From contig DIYF01000037.1 of assembly GCA_002427745.1 (NCBI GenBank), forward strand, positions 1 to 64,000: a stretch of 64,000 nt of DNA. Direction: 5' to 3'. Both the position numbers and the translations under genes were made by a program. Below the pieces are notes generated by a model, which made no database searches, was not told the origin of the DNA, and saw nothing but the letters and a program-made list of their open reading frames with translations. Shown here piece by piece: positions 26,422 to 35,175 of the stretch (position 1 is its first letter; every line of letters starts with the position of its first letter). Source of the DNA: Roseivirga sp. UBA6061 (GTDB lineage: Bacteria > Bacteroidota > Bacteroidia > Cytophagales > Cyclobacteriaceae).

Positions 26422-29400
26422 ATGAGAAAATTGCTACTGACATTTGCGATGTCAGCGCTTGTGTGTTTGACCATACAGGCACAGAATCGCACAGTCACGG
26501 GGCGCGTGGTTGACGAGACCGGTCAACCATTACCTCAAGCCACGGTGCTCGAAAAGGGTACTTCCAACGGAACCTCCACCGATACTGACGGTAGGTTCAG
26601 TTTACAAATCGCCCAGTCCGGGAGCACGCTGATTTTTAGATTCTTAGGTTATACTTCCCTTGAGGAAGTAGTAGGCAACCGCACCACCATTAACGTAACG
26701 ATGCAGCCGGAAATCACCAGTGCAGGTGAGGTTGTTGTTGTGGGTTATGGTACTCAGAAAGCTGAAGCAGTAACCGGTTCCGTAGGTGTGCTGGATGCCG
26801 GTAAAATCGAGCAGGTACCCATGACTTCTTTCGAGCAGTCACTGCAGGGTAACATTGCCGGTCTTCAATCAACCGGTATCGATGGTGCACCCGGAGGAAA
26901 TACTGAGATCCGTATCAGGGGTATTGGTTCTATTACAGCTTCCAGTGAGCCTCTTTATGTGATCGATGGTATTCCTGTTCAATCAGGAGACGTTACACAG
27001 CTGAACAGTAACGGTAACCGAAGTGGTAACGTAATGGCTTCTCTGAACCCTAACGATATCGAGTCGGTAAGTGTATTGAAAGATGCAGCTTCTACGGCCA
27101 TTTATGGTTCAAGAGGTGCCAATGGAGTAATCCTGATCACTACCAAATCCGGTAAAAGAGGTGAAGCGAGAATTGACCTCAGTACACTGGTTGGTTTCAA
27201 CTCTGTAGCTTCAAACAACCTGTTGCAGCCTTTGAACAGAGAACAGTATACTCAGCTGTTCATCGAAGGTTATACCAACGATGGTGTGTCTCTGGCTCAG
27301 GCTCAGCAAAACCTGACTGACAGATTCCAGCAGTTGATCGATCCTTCTACAGGACTGCCAACTGATACAAACTGGCTGGATGCTGTAACCAGAACAGGAT
27401 TGACTCAGAGCTACAACCTGAGTGCCCGTGGAGGAAGTGACAATGGAAAACTGAACTACTTCTTCTCAGGATCTTACTTCGATCAGGAAAGCCACATCAT
27501 CGGAACAGATTTCGAGCGTCTCTCTGGTAGAGTAAACCTTGATTTCAAAGCCAATGACAACATCAGCTTCACTAACAACCTGAGTGTAGGTAGTTTTGAT
27601 CAGAATGGTATGGTTGATGGTTCTGCCTGGGCCAACCCACTCTACAATGCTTACCTGCTGTCTCCGCTCATTCCTATTCGTGACGCACAAGGCAGATTCA
27701 ATGCCGATCACAAGAATTACTACCCAATGGGAGGTAACAACCCTGTAGGTGCATTGAGTGGTGATGACCTGAGGTTAACACAGCAGTTGAGGGTAACCAA
27801 CAACTTTGCTATTAACATCAAGTTTGCCAATGACTTCACTTTCCGTTCACAGTACAACTTTGACGTGATCACGGTAGATGAGCAGCAGTATAAAAACAGA
27901 CGTTACGGAGATGGTAGAAATATTGGCGGTTTCGCTCAGGTATCTACCCTGCTCGATCGTAACCTGGTGACTACTCAGACATTACAATGGGGAAAAACGC
28001 TTGGAGGCGTTCATAACCTTGACGCTCTTGTTGGTTATGAGGCTCAGAGCTCTAACCGAAACACTACGTATGGTTTTGGTCAGGAATTCCCTAACGATAA
28101 ACTCAGAAACCTTGCCAGTGCGGCAGCTTCTTATGATGCTTCTGCTACTAAAACAGAGTACACTTTCGCTTCTCTGTTCTCAAGAATTAACTATGACTAT
28201 GATGGTAAGTACTTTGCATCTGCCAGTATCAGACGCGATGGTTCATCAAGGTTTGGTGTTGACAACAGATACGGAACATTCTACTCTGTAGGTGCAGGCT
28301 GGACTTTGAGTGAAGAGAGCTTCCTTCAGAATTCAGGCATTATTGACTTTGCAAAACTGAGATCTTCTTACGGAGTTACTGGTAATGCCGCCATTGGTAA
28401 CTTCCCGTCAGTGGGGCTTTACGGATACGGTCAGGATTATGACGGTACTCCAGGTGGTGGACCTACCCAGATTGCCAACCCTGCATTGACCTGGGAGCAG
28501 TCTAAGAGTTTCAACGTAGGACTTGATTTTGAGCTGTTAGGCAGATTGTCAGGTACTATTGAGTACTTCAATCGTGAGTCTGAAGACCTGCTGCTGAACG
28601 TACCGATTTCCCGTACTACCGGATTCACCAGTTTGTTACAAAACTTCGGTGATATGAAAAACGAAGGTATGGAGTTCACATTGAACTATCAGGTAGTCAA
28701 CAACAGTGAGTTCACACTTGATTTCGGATTTAACATTACTACCCTCAAGAACACTATCACCAGACTGAATGAGTCATTTACTGCTGGTACTAAGAGACGT
28801 GAAGAAGGTCGTGATTTCCAGTCTTACTATCTGTTCGGTTGGGCAGGTGTAGATCAGTCTAATGGTGACCCACTGTGGTATACTGACGAGACTGAAACTG
28901 AGACTACCAACAACGTGAACAACGCGGTGAGATACTTCCAGGGTAAGAGTGCAACTCCTGATTACTTCGGTGGTTTCAACATCAACGCTACTTACAAGAG
29001 CTTCACACTGACTACTCAGTTCAACTACTCTGTAGGTAACTATATCTATGACGCCAACGGACGATTCATCCATGGTGATGGCCGACTTACTCCAAGAAGT
29101 ACTTCTGTCTGGGCCTTTGAAAACCGTTGGGTACCTGGTAAAACAGACGCCTTATTGCCTCTGCATGATTGGGGAGATAGAAAAGGTGGTCAGACAGCCA
29201 ACAGTACAAGATACCTGATGGATGCTACTTACCTGAGATTGAGAAATGTAACATTGGCTTATGACTTTGACGATTCAGTACTGTCATTCCTCAATGTTCG
29301 TTCATTACGTGCTTATGTCAGAGGTACCAACCTGCTGACCTGGACAAAGGATAAGGATCTTTTCCTCGATCCTGAGCAGGCAATTAACGGTGTAGCCGGT

Positions 29401-29454
29401 GGATTGACTCCAGCGATTAAAACTGTTTCTCTTGGTATAGATGTCGGCTTTTAA
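26422..29454 (+). CDS. SusC/RagA-type TonB-linked outer-membrane receptor
   Basis: About 1010 residues. A signal peptide (KLLLTFAMSALVCLTIQAQ) is followed by a carboxypeptidase-regulatory-like domain (TVTGRVVDETGQPLPQATV), the SusC hinge EVVVVGYGTQKAEAVTGSV, a plug domain (PLYVIDGIPVQ, STAIYGSRGANGVILITTKS) and a long beta-barrel ending in an aromatic strand. It imports a ligand captured by the partner SusD. I start at the ATG at 26422, which gives a clean signal peptide. There are no glycoside hydrolases, sigma/anti-sigma or HTCS genes nearby, so the substrate is unknown. Confidence 0.93.
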   Translation: MRKLLLTFAMSALVCLTIQAQNRTVTGRVVDETGQPLPQATVLEKGTSNGTSTDTDGRFSLQIAQSGSTLIFRFLGYTSLEEVVGNRTTINVTMQPEITSAGEVVVVGYGTQKAEAVTGSVGVLDAGKIEQVPMTSFEQSLQGNIAGLQSTGIDGAPGGNTEIRIRGIGSITASSEPLYVIDGIPVQSGDVTQLNSNGNRSGNVMASLNPNDIESVSVLKDAASTAIYGSRGANGVILITTKSGKRGEARIDLSTLVGFNSVASNNLLQPLNREQYTQLFIEGYTNDGVSLAQAQQNLTDRFQQLIDPSTGLPTDTNWLDAVTRTGLTQSYNLSARGGSDNGKLNYFFSGSYFDQESHIIGTDFERLSGRVNLDFKANDNISFTNNLSVGSFDQNGMVDGSAWANPLYNAYLLSPLIPIRDAQGRFNADHKNYYPMGGNNPVGALSGDDLRLTQQLRVTNNFAINIKFANDFTFRSQYNFDVITVDEQQYKNRRYGDGRNIGGFAQVSTLLDRNLVTTQTLQWGKTLGGVHNLDALVGYEAQSSNRNTTYGFGQEFPNDKLRNLASAAASYDASATKTEYTFASLFSRINYDYDGKYFASASIRRDGSSRFGVDNRYGTFYSVGAGWTLSEESFLQNSGIIDFAKLRSSYGVTGNAAIGNFPSVGLYGYGQDYDGTPGGGPTQIANPALTWEQSKSFNVGLDFELLGRLSGTIEYFNRESEDLLLNVPISRTTGFTSLLQNFGDMKNEGMEFTLNYQVVNNSEFTLDFGFNITTLKNTITRLNESFTAGTKRREEGRDFQSYYLFGWAGVDQSNGDPLWYTDETETETTNNVNNAVRYFQGKSATPDYFGGFNINATYKSFTLTTQFNYSVGNYIYDANGRFIHGDGRLTPRSTSVWAFENRWVPGKTDALLPLHDWGDRKGGQTANSTRYLMDATYLRLRNVTLAYDFDDSVLSFLNVRSLRAYVRGTNLLTWTKDKDLFLDPEQAINGVAGGLTPAIKTVSLGIDVGF

Positions 29455-29466
29455 TAAAAGATTGAA

Positions 29467-30873
29467 ATGAAAATGAAAAAAATATATATCAAAAGCTTAA
29501 TCGCTGCGCTGGCCTTTATCACGCTGAGTTGTGGAGATGACTTTCTGGAACTTTCTCCTCAGCAGTCAGTGGCGAATGAAGATGCATTGACAACACTGGA
29601 TGATTATAAGTCATCTGTAACCGGTATCTATAACGGACTGTCAAGTGCCAACTACTACGGGCGTTATTTCTACCTGGTGCCTGACGTTATGAGTGATGAT
29701 GTGAAGCAGCATCCTAGTGCGAACAGAGCCAAGGATTATGCGGAGTACTCAGCAGTAGTTGGAGATGGTATCGCTTCCGCTATGTGGAATAACATGTACA
29801 GCAGCATCAACGCTGCCAATGCTATCATTAACGCAGTAGTCGATTTACCAGCAAGTGTAGAAGCTGAAAGAAACCATATTGTAGGTGAGGCTATGGCCTT
29901 GAGAGGTTTGATCTATTTTGACCTCGTACGTCTTTATGCGCAGCACTATACCTTTACTGCTGATGCTTCTCACCTGGGTGTACCGATCGTACTGGAATTC
30001 GATCAGTCTCTCGAGCCAAGTCGTAACTCTGTAAGAGAAGTATACGATCAGGTAATCAGTGATATGACTTCAGCCATCAATATGATGTCTGATGATCCAA
30101 GATCAGGTACTACTTCTACCTTGTCTAAGAGTGCTGTACAGGCTTTACTGGCCAGAGTATACCTCTACAAAGATGACTGGGCGAATGCTGAGTCTATGGC
30201 TAATACTGTGATTAACAGTGGCAGATACTCTTTGGTAACTAATGCCAATTACAACAATGCCTGGGTAGCTGATTTCTCAGCAGAGTCAATTTTCGAGATT
30301 AACATGACCGAGAATGACAACAGAGGTTCTGACGCTCTGGGTAGAATGTACATTGTTGAGGGTTATGGTGATTACCTGCCTGCAGACGATCTGGTTTCTT
30401 TGATTCCTAACGATGATGCACGTACCGACTGGTTCCTGGCAGATCCTTTCCTGACTGGTGATTATGCACCTTTCAGACTGGTGAAGTATCCAAGTGTAGC
30501 GGGTACTAACAATACCAAAGTGATCAGACTTTCCGAAATGTTCCTGATCCGCGCTGAAGCAAGAGCACAGCAAGGTAACAATGCCGCTCAGGCAGACGTA
30601 GATCTGATCCGTCAGAGAGCTCAGCCAGGTGCTGCCGCTGTTACAGCTACCGGTGCTGCTTTGATTGATGAGGTACTGCTGGAAAGAAGAAAAGAGCTTG
30701 CTTATGAAGGCCAGCGTCTTTGGGATCTGATGCGTTACAAGCAGGATGTTGTGAGAACTAACTGTACTTCTCCTATTTGTACAATCACTTACCCTAACAA
30801 CAGAGTAATCTTACCTATTCCTGAGGCTGAACTGGATGCGAATCCAAACATTGAGCCTAACCCAGGTTACTAG
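29467..30873 (+). CDS. SusD/RagB-type surface lipoprotein
   Basis: A 468-residue lipoprotein with lipobox FITLSCGDD (acylated Cys near residue 22). Family features include LSPQQSVANEDALTTLDDY after the anchor and, near the C-terminus, the signature RRKELAYEGQRLWDLMRYKQ (about residues 395-415). SusD proteins lie on the cell surface and bind ligand for the SusC channel. It follows susC by 12 bases and ends in a strong terminator. Confidence 0.93.
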   Translation: MKMKKIYIKSLIAALAFITLSCGDDFLELSPQQSVANEDALTTLDDYKSSVTGIYNGLSSANYYGRYFYLVPDVMSDDVKQHPSANRAKDYAEYSAVVGDGIASAMWNNMYSSINAANAIINAVVDLPASVEAERNHIVGEAMALRGLIYFDLVRLYAQHYTFTADASHLGVPIVLEFDQSLEPSRNSVREVYDQVISDMTSAINMMSDDPRSGTTSTLSKSAVQALLARVYLYKDDWANAESMANTVINSGRYSLVTNANYNNAWVADFSAESIFEINMTENDNRGSDALGRMYIVEGYGDYLPADDLVSLIPNDDARTDWFLADPFLTGDYAPFRLVKYPSVAGTNNTKVIRLSEMFLIRAEARAQQGNNAAQADVDLIRQRAQPGAAAVTATGAALIDEVLLERRKELAYEGQRLWDLMRYKQDVVRTNCTSPICTITYPNNRVILPIPEAELDANPNIEPNPGY

Positions 30874-30892
30874 GATTAATCATACTGAATAA

Positions 30893-30926
30893 AAAAGGGC
30901 TTCATGCATTGCATGAAGCCCTTTTT
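30893..30926. terminator. Bidirectional terminator between susD and the convergent lipoprotein gene
   Basis: GGGCTTCATGC (30897-30907), loop ATT, GCATGAAGCCC (30911-30921), flanked by A-run upstream and T-run downstream, so it can work in both directions for the convergent genes. Confidence 0.9.
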
Positions 30927-30950
30927 ATTTTCTCTCTGCTTTTAGAGTCT

Positions 30951-32096
30951 CTATATTCTTGAGTTCCGGTAGAAGTTCCCCACTCTACTGGTTATCTGTG
31001 CGTAGATGCGATCAATAAAGCTGATAAACAAGGTCTGCGGATTAGGTGGAGGCAATTCCTTGCGCTTCGACATTCTGATTTCTTCTTTCGTTAAAGCTCG
31101 CTTATCTCCGTTATAAGAAGCCCACTCATGTACCCAGACATCACGGCTCGGCAGCTTTTGTTGTGTCAGCACGCGCCCTGTATAAGCATCTCGTATTTCC
31201 AGATTCATCACACCATTAGATTCGAGGGTCTTGCGATTGGTGGTTACCTCGGCTTTCACCGTACCGAATACATCGTGTTCTACACCTTCTCCGTCTTTGT
31301 AGCTGCCTACCACCACGCTGTCTCGACTTACCTCTTTGGTTTTAGACTCTATCAGGGTCTGGCCCAATACAAAGTCGTCAAACTGCAAAGAGATCACCTG
31401 ATCGGGTTGCAGGTTAATTTGCTCAGCTTCTTCGTAGGTGAAAAACTGTACAAACTTATCCCGGCTATATCCATCCAGGTACTCTACTATCTTATTCTCA
31501 AAGTACTCATTGGTCAGGGCCAGAGAGCGGGAGTGTACCGGAATAGGCTCTATTAAAACGCGAACGGTTCCCATGTTGCGGGCCAGTCCCAACAGGTTGT
31601 CTATGTCAGGCAGGTTCTGGTCGTAGTCCACGGCCGTTCTGAAATGACGGAACGCTTCCCGTCCGCTGTCTATCGTGCTGTCTGCCAAAGCAGCCTTACC
31701 TATGTCATATCGGTTTTGAGCCGCCAGACTGGCAGCATTTTCCAGCTCTGCCTGGTAAATCGTAGGATTCACCAGCTTCAGGCAGGCAGGGCATCGCTGA
31801 ATCTTCGCATAGTAGCTGTTGAGTTGACGGTACTCCTGATATACCCGCTCCCATTTAAAGTTGTCCCCACCAGATTTATAGTTTTGAATGAGGTCTAAAT
31901 GGTAGTTCGAGGCAAGCTGATATCCCTCTACCAAAACCTGCTTGGATTTTTTGTTATCCGGGTTGGCCTGAAGACGGTTCACAGCTCTGTCAATGGCAGT
32001 TTCATAATTGCCCTTATCAAATGCGTTCTTCCCGGTTGCACAGCTTATGAGCATCAATCCGAGAAGCCCTAATAAAAAGTAAGTGTGCTTTTTCAT
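30951..32096 (-). CDS. Lipoprotein with TPR-like helical region
   Basis: About 381 residues with a type II signal peptide (HTYFLLGLLGLMLISCATG; lipobox LISC). A TPR-like stretch follows (FDKGNYETAIDRAVNRL), then a mixed domain with GRVLTQQKLPSRDVW. It contains a CPAC-like pair (RCPACLKL). The start is set at the ATG at 32096, rejecting 16 upstream residues that would precede the signal sequence. It should be anchored in the outer membrane facing the periplasm. No function assigned. Confidence 0.7.
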   Translation of the reverse strand: MKKHTYFLLGLLGLMLISCATGKNAFDKGNYETAIDRAVNRLQANPDNKKSKQVLVEGYQLASNYHLDLIQNYKSGGDNFKWERVYQEYRQLNSYYAKIQRCPACLKLVNPTIYQAELENAASLAAQNRYDIGKAALADSTIDSGREAFRHFRTAVDYDQNLPDIDNLLGLARNMGTVRVLIEPIPVHSRSLALTNEYFENKIVEYLDGYSRDKFVQFFTYEEAEQINLQPDQVISLQFDDFVLGQTLIESKTKEVSRDSVVVGSYKDGEGVEHDVFGTVKAEVTTNRKTLESNGVMNLEIRDAYTGRVLTQQKLPSRDVWVHEWASYNGDKRALTKEEIRMSKRKELPPPNPQTLFISFIDRIYAQITSRVGNFYRNSRI

Positions 32097-32152
32097 AAGC
32101 TTAAAAGTTTTGGTTGAATTGGCTATGGCCAAAATATATGCCAAAAGTTCTT

Positions 32153-32854
32153 CTATTTCAATTTGTCCAGTGCTTCCACCTTCTCTTTCATAAGCTCAAA
32201 CACTCTCTTTTTCAGCTCAGGGAGGTCTTTTTCGCTCATTTCACTTGTTTCAACAGCAGGTAAAAAATAACTATGCACTGTCCCGGGACTTACCCGCAGT
32301 TGACCTTTTGGCATAAGTTTCCGGGCATCGTGAATTACCAGTGGCAGTATGGGGGTGCCGGTTTCAATGGCGAGCCGAAAAGGGCCGTTAAAAAATGGAA
32401 GTAAGGGCTGGTCAGAGTTGTTGCGGGTACCTTCCGGAGCAACAAGAATAGATATGCCCTTATTCAGAGTTTTGACCAGTTTATTCAGACTTTTACTTCG
32501 GCTCTCCGGGTCTGAACGATCCACCCAAACGGCTATCCTGCTGGTAATAAATCCGAAGACCGGTATTTTGGAAAGCTCCTTTTTGCCCAGAGCCCTAAGC
32601 TGGATAGGTGTGGACATGGCAATGGCCGGGGCGTCCATAAAGGAAGTGTGGTTGATTACAAAAATGTATGATTTATTTCTGTCAATCAGTTTCCGGTTAT
32701 GGGTTCTGAAAAAAATAAGGGAGGGAGTGGCAAAGAAAAAGACCCAAAGCCGGGTAGCGAAAAAACTGATGCCGCCCAACCGGTCACTGATCAGTATCGG
32801 AATGACAACGAAAGGGAGTGCCAGGAACATGCCAGTAACAAAGAGTATTGCCAC
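32153..32854 (-). CDS. 1-acyl-sn-glycerol-3-phosphate acyltransferase family protein
   Basis: A 233-residue PlsC-type acyltransferase. The HX4D motif is NHTSFMDAP and the phosphate-binding motif is APEGTRN; an N-terminal hydrophobic stretch anchors it to the inner membrane. It probably acylates lysophosphatidic acid in phospholipid synthesis. The start given is GTG; in-frame hydrophobic coding potential continues upstream to a CTG at 32890, just after an in-frame stop, so the true N-terminus may be about 12 residues longer. Confidence 0.85.
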   Translation of the reverse strand: MAILFVTGMFLALPFVVIPILISDRLGGISFFATRLWVFFFATPSLIFFRTHNRKLIDRNKSYIFVINHTSFMDAPAIAMSTPIQLRALGKKELSKIPVFGFITSRIAVWVDRSDPESRSKSLNKLVKTLNKGISILVAPEGTRNNSDQPLLPFFNGPFRLAIETGTPILPLVIHDARKLMPKGQLRVSPGTVHSYFLPAVETSEMSEKDLPELKKRVFELMKEKVEALDKLK

Positions 32855-32959
32855 CCAGGCCGTGTAGATTATTTGCAGTACTTTTTTCAGAGCTCTTTTA
32901 AGTTAAAGAATTATTGAAAATAATTTTTTTATGCCGATGGCCTCATTAGTTTTAGGCGG

Positions 32960-33071
32960 AAATTTTAATGAGACAGCGATGTGGTTTTTCATTCGGCCCC
33001 ATTGCTTTAAAAGAGAATGAAACCTAACTCTTTGCTTGCAGTCCTACTCATAATCTGGGTAGGGCTTTTTT
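32960..33071 (+). ncRNA. Candidate small RNA or leader with two stem-loops and a terminator
   Basis: Stem 1 is TTTCATTC (32987-32994) with GAATGAAA (33015-33022), a perfect 8-bp pairing. Stem 2 is AGTCCTAC (33040-33047) with GTAGGGCT (33059-33066), one G-T wobble, followed by TTTTT. A near-consensus -7 element TAGTTTTA lies at 32947-32954. No plus-strand gene lies upstream to need this terminator, as the neighbour is on the minus strand, so a short transcript of about 110 bases or a murI leader is the simplest reading. The 5' end is inferred. Confidence 0.45.
33040..33071 (+). terminator. Rho-independent terminator upstream of murI
   Basis: An 8-bp stem with an 11-base loop followed by a T-run, 61 bases before the murI ATG. 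See the candidate RNA ending here. Confidence 0.65.
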
Positions 33072-33131
33072 ATGAACATTGTGCTGTTTTTCGGGCAATA
33101 GAATAGCAAAGAGCCGGTTATTTCACTGAGT

Positions 33132-33938
33132 ATGAATCGCAGCAATCCCGTAGGAATTTTTGATAGTGGCATGGGTGGGCTCACGGTGGCCAACGCAGTG
33201 AAAAAAGTGCTGCCAAATGAGCAAATCGTATACTTTGGCGACAGCGCCCATTTACCTTATGGAGATAAGTCTGCGGCTACAATACAGGCCTACTCTGTCA
33301 AGATTTGTGATGTGCTCCTGCAGCAGGGCTGTAAGGTGATTCTGATTGCCTGCAACTCCGCTTCGGCAGCGGCCTATGATTTGGTGAAGGCGTATGTAGG
33401 GAGCAAGGCACTGGTGCTGAATGTTATTGATCCGGTAGTTCAGTACATTGCAGAGCATCATGCCGGTCAGAAAGTAGGGCTGATTGGCACCAAGCAAACG
33501 GTGGGCTCTGAAGTATATGATACCAAGCTCAAGGCAAAAAACATAGGGGTGGAGTTGAATTCACTCGCCACTCCATTACTCGTGCCTATGATTGAAGAGG
33601 GCTTTCATAAAAATGAAATCTCCGATCAGATCATCAAACAATACCTGGAAAAACCTGAATTACAGAATATCGAAGCCCTTATCCTGGGCTGTACGCATTA
33701 TCCTCTCATTAAGAAGCAGGTGTCTGCACTTTTAGGAGAGCACCTTGAAGTGATCGACTCCTCTCTGATTGTAGCGGCAGCACTAAAAGAGCTCCTCCAG
33801 GCAAATCAGCTGCTTTCCGAAAAAGCTGAAGCGACTGATAAGTTTCTGGTGTCAGATTTTACCCCCTCTTTTCAGACAGCCGCTGAACTGTTTTTTCAAA
33901 AGAAGATAAGGCTGGAAAAGCACGTACTGTGGGAGTAG
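33132..33938 (+). CDS. murI: Glutamate racemase
   Basis: A 268-residue racemase supplying D-glutamate for peptidoglycan. The two catalytic cysteines are in LIACNSASAAAYD (near residue 74) and LGCTHYPLI (near 187). N-terminal GIFDSGMGGLTV and YFGDSAHLPYGDKS are family signatures. Length is normal. It stands alone between the candidate small RNA and the nuo cluster. Confidence 0.95.
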   Translation: MNRSNPVGIFDSGMGGLTVANAVKKVLPNEQIVYFGDSAHLPYGDKSAATIQAYSVKICDVLLQQGCKVILIACNSASAAAYDLVKAYVGSKALVLNVIDPVVQYIAEHHAGQKVGLIGTKQTVGSEVYDTKLKAKNIGVELNSLATPLLVPMIEEGFHKNEISDQIIKQYLEKPELQNIEALILGCTHYPLIKKQVSALLGEHLEVIDSSLIVAAALKELLQANQLLSEKAEATDKFLVSDFTPSFQTAAELFFQKKIRLEKHVLWE

Positions 33939-34077
33939 CTTCCTGTCAAAGCTGTTGCTGAGGTCAAATGCGGGCTTTTGTGTCTGCCTGACAGTGCATG
34001 TCAAGAATAACAGACTCCGCTGGTACGATAGCGTTTTATTGATTTTCTTTGCATCCTAATCATCCGGTTCAGGCAGC

Positions 34078-35175
34078 GTGTACGCATTTCTGTTCTTTCT
34101 TAATTTTCTTCTGATCTATACCGTTTTCGCGGTCTATGCTGAGAGGAAAATCTCTGCCTTTATTCAGGATCGGTACGGGCCTATGGAGGTAGGCTATTAT
34201 GGCCTGCTCCAGACAGTAGCTGACCTGCTGAAACTACTCCAGAAAGAAGATATTGTGCCGCTTTCAGCTGACCGCAAGATGTTCAAGCCAGCTCCGATTT
34301 TGATCTTTGTGGCGGTGTTTGCGGGTTTTGCTGTACTGCCTCTCACCTCTGGGTTTACGGGTTCCGGTATTGATGCCGGACTTTTTTATCTGCTGGCGAT
34401 TGTGTCTTTAGATGTAATGGGCATCCTCATGGCAGGTTGGGGCTCTAATAGCAAGTATGCCCTCTTTGGTTCTATGAGGGCCATTGCACAGATTATTTCC
34501 TATGAAATTCCGCTGACCCTATCCGTACTGTGTGTTGTCATGATTTCTCAGAGTCTCAATCTGCAGGAGATCGTCTATCAACAGGGAATCTGGATAAGCC
34601 AGCTTGATACAGAAGCGGTTAACTATCTGTTTGGTATCAAGGCATTGGGTATTGAAACGACAAATATCGGGGGGGTACTCACCTGGAATATCTTCCGGGC
34701 GCCCATTTTCCTTTTTGCCTGGTTGATTTTCTTCATTACCTCTCTGGCTGAATGCAACCGGGCCCCATTTGATATTCCGGAAGCAGAGTCAGAACTGGTA
34801 GGAGGTTTTCATGTTGAATATTCAGGCTTTCGCTGGGCCATGGTCATGTTGTCTGAGTATGGTATGATGCTGCTGGTAGCCTTTCTGGGAGCCATTCTCT
34901 TTTTAGGAGGCTGGAATACGCCATTACCCAATATAGGTTCTGTCGCCCTGGCCGAGTGGACCAGTGGAGAACCGGGTACCCTGTCCGGGCATCTTTGGGG
35001 AGCTTTCTGGCTGATCAGCAAAGCCTTACTTACCGTAGGCGTACAGATGTGGGTGAGATGGACCTACCCCAGGTTGAGAATCGATCAGCTGATGAACCTG
35101 AGCTGGAAATACCTGACCCCCGCAGCGATATTATTGGTATTCTTAAGCGCATTGTGGAGGATGCTGATGATATGA
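34078..35175 (+). CDS. nuoH: NADH-quinone oxidoreductase subunit H
   Basis: A 365-residue, eight- to nine-helix subunit at the quinone site of complex I. Diagnostic motifs are YAERKISAFIQDRYGP and AECNRAPFDIPEAESELVGG. GTG at 34078 is the only possible start, since an in-frame TAA lies at 34057. The N-terminus is shorter than in E. coli. It is the first gene of the cluster; nuoA-G are not upstream. The stop overlaps the nuoI start as ATGA. Confidence 0.95.
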   Translation: MYAFLFFLNFLLIYTVFAVYAERKISAFIQDRYGPMEVGYYGLLQTVADLLKLLQKEDIVPLSADRKMFKPAPILIFVAVFAGFAVLPLTSGFTGSGIDAGLFYLLAIVSLDVMGILMAGWGSNSKYALFGSMRAIAQIISYEIPLTLSVLCVVMISQSLNLQEIVYQQGIWISQLDTEAVNYLFGIKALGIETTNIGGVLTWNIFRAPIFLFAWLIFFITSLAECNRAPFDIPEAESELVGGFHVEYSGFRWAMVMLSEYGMMLLVAFLGAILFLGGWNTPLPNIGSVALAEWTSGEPGTLSGHLWGAFWLISKALLTVGVQMWVRWTYPRLRIDQLMNLSWKYLTPAAILLVFLSALWRMLMI

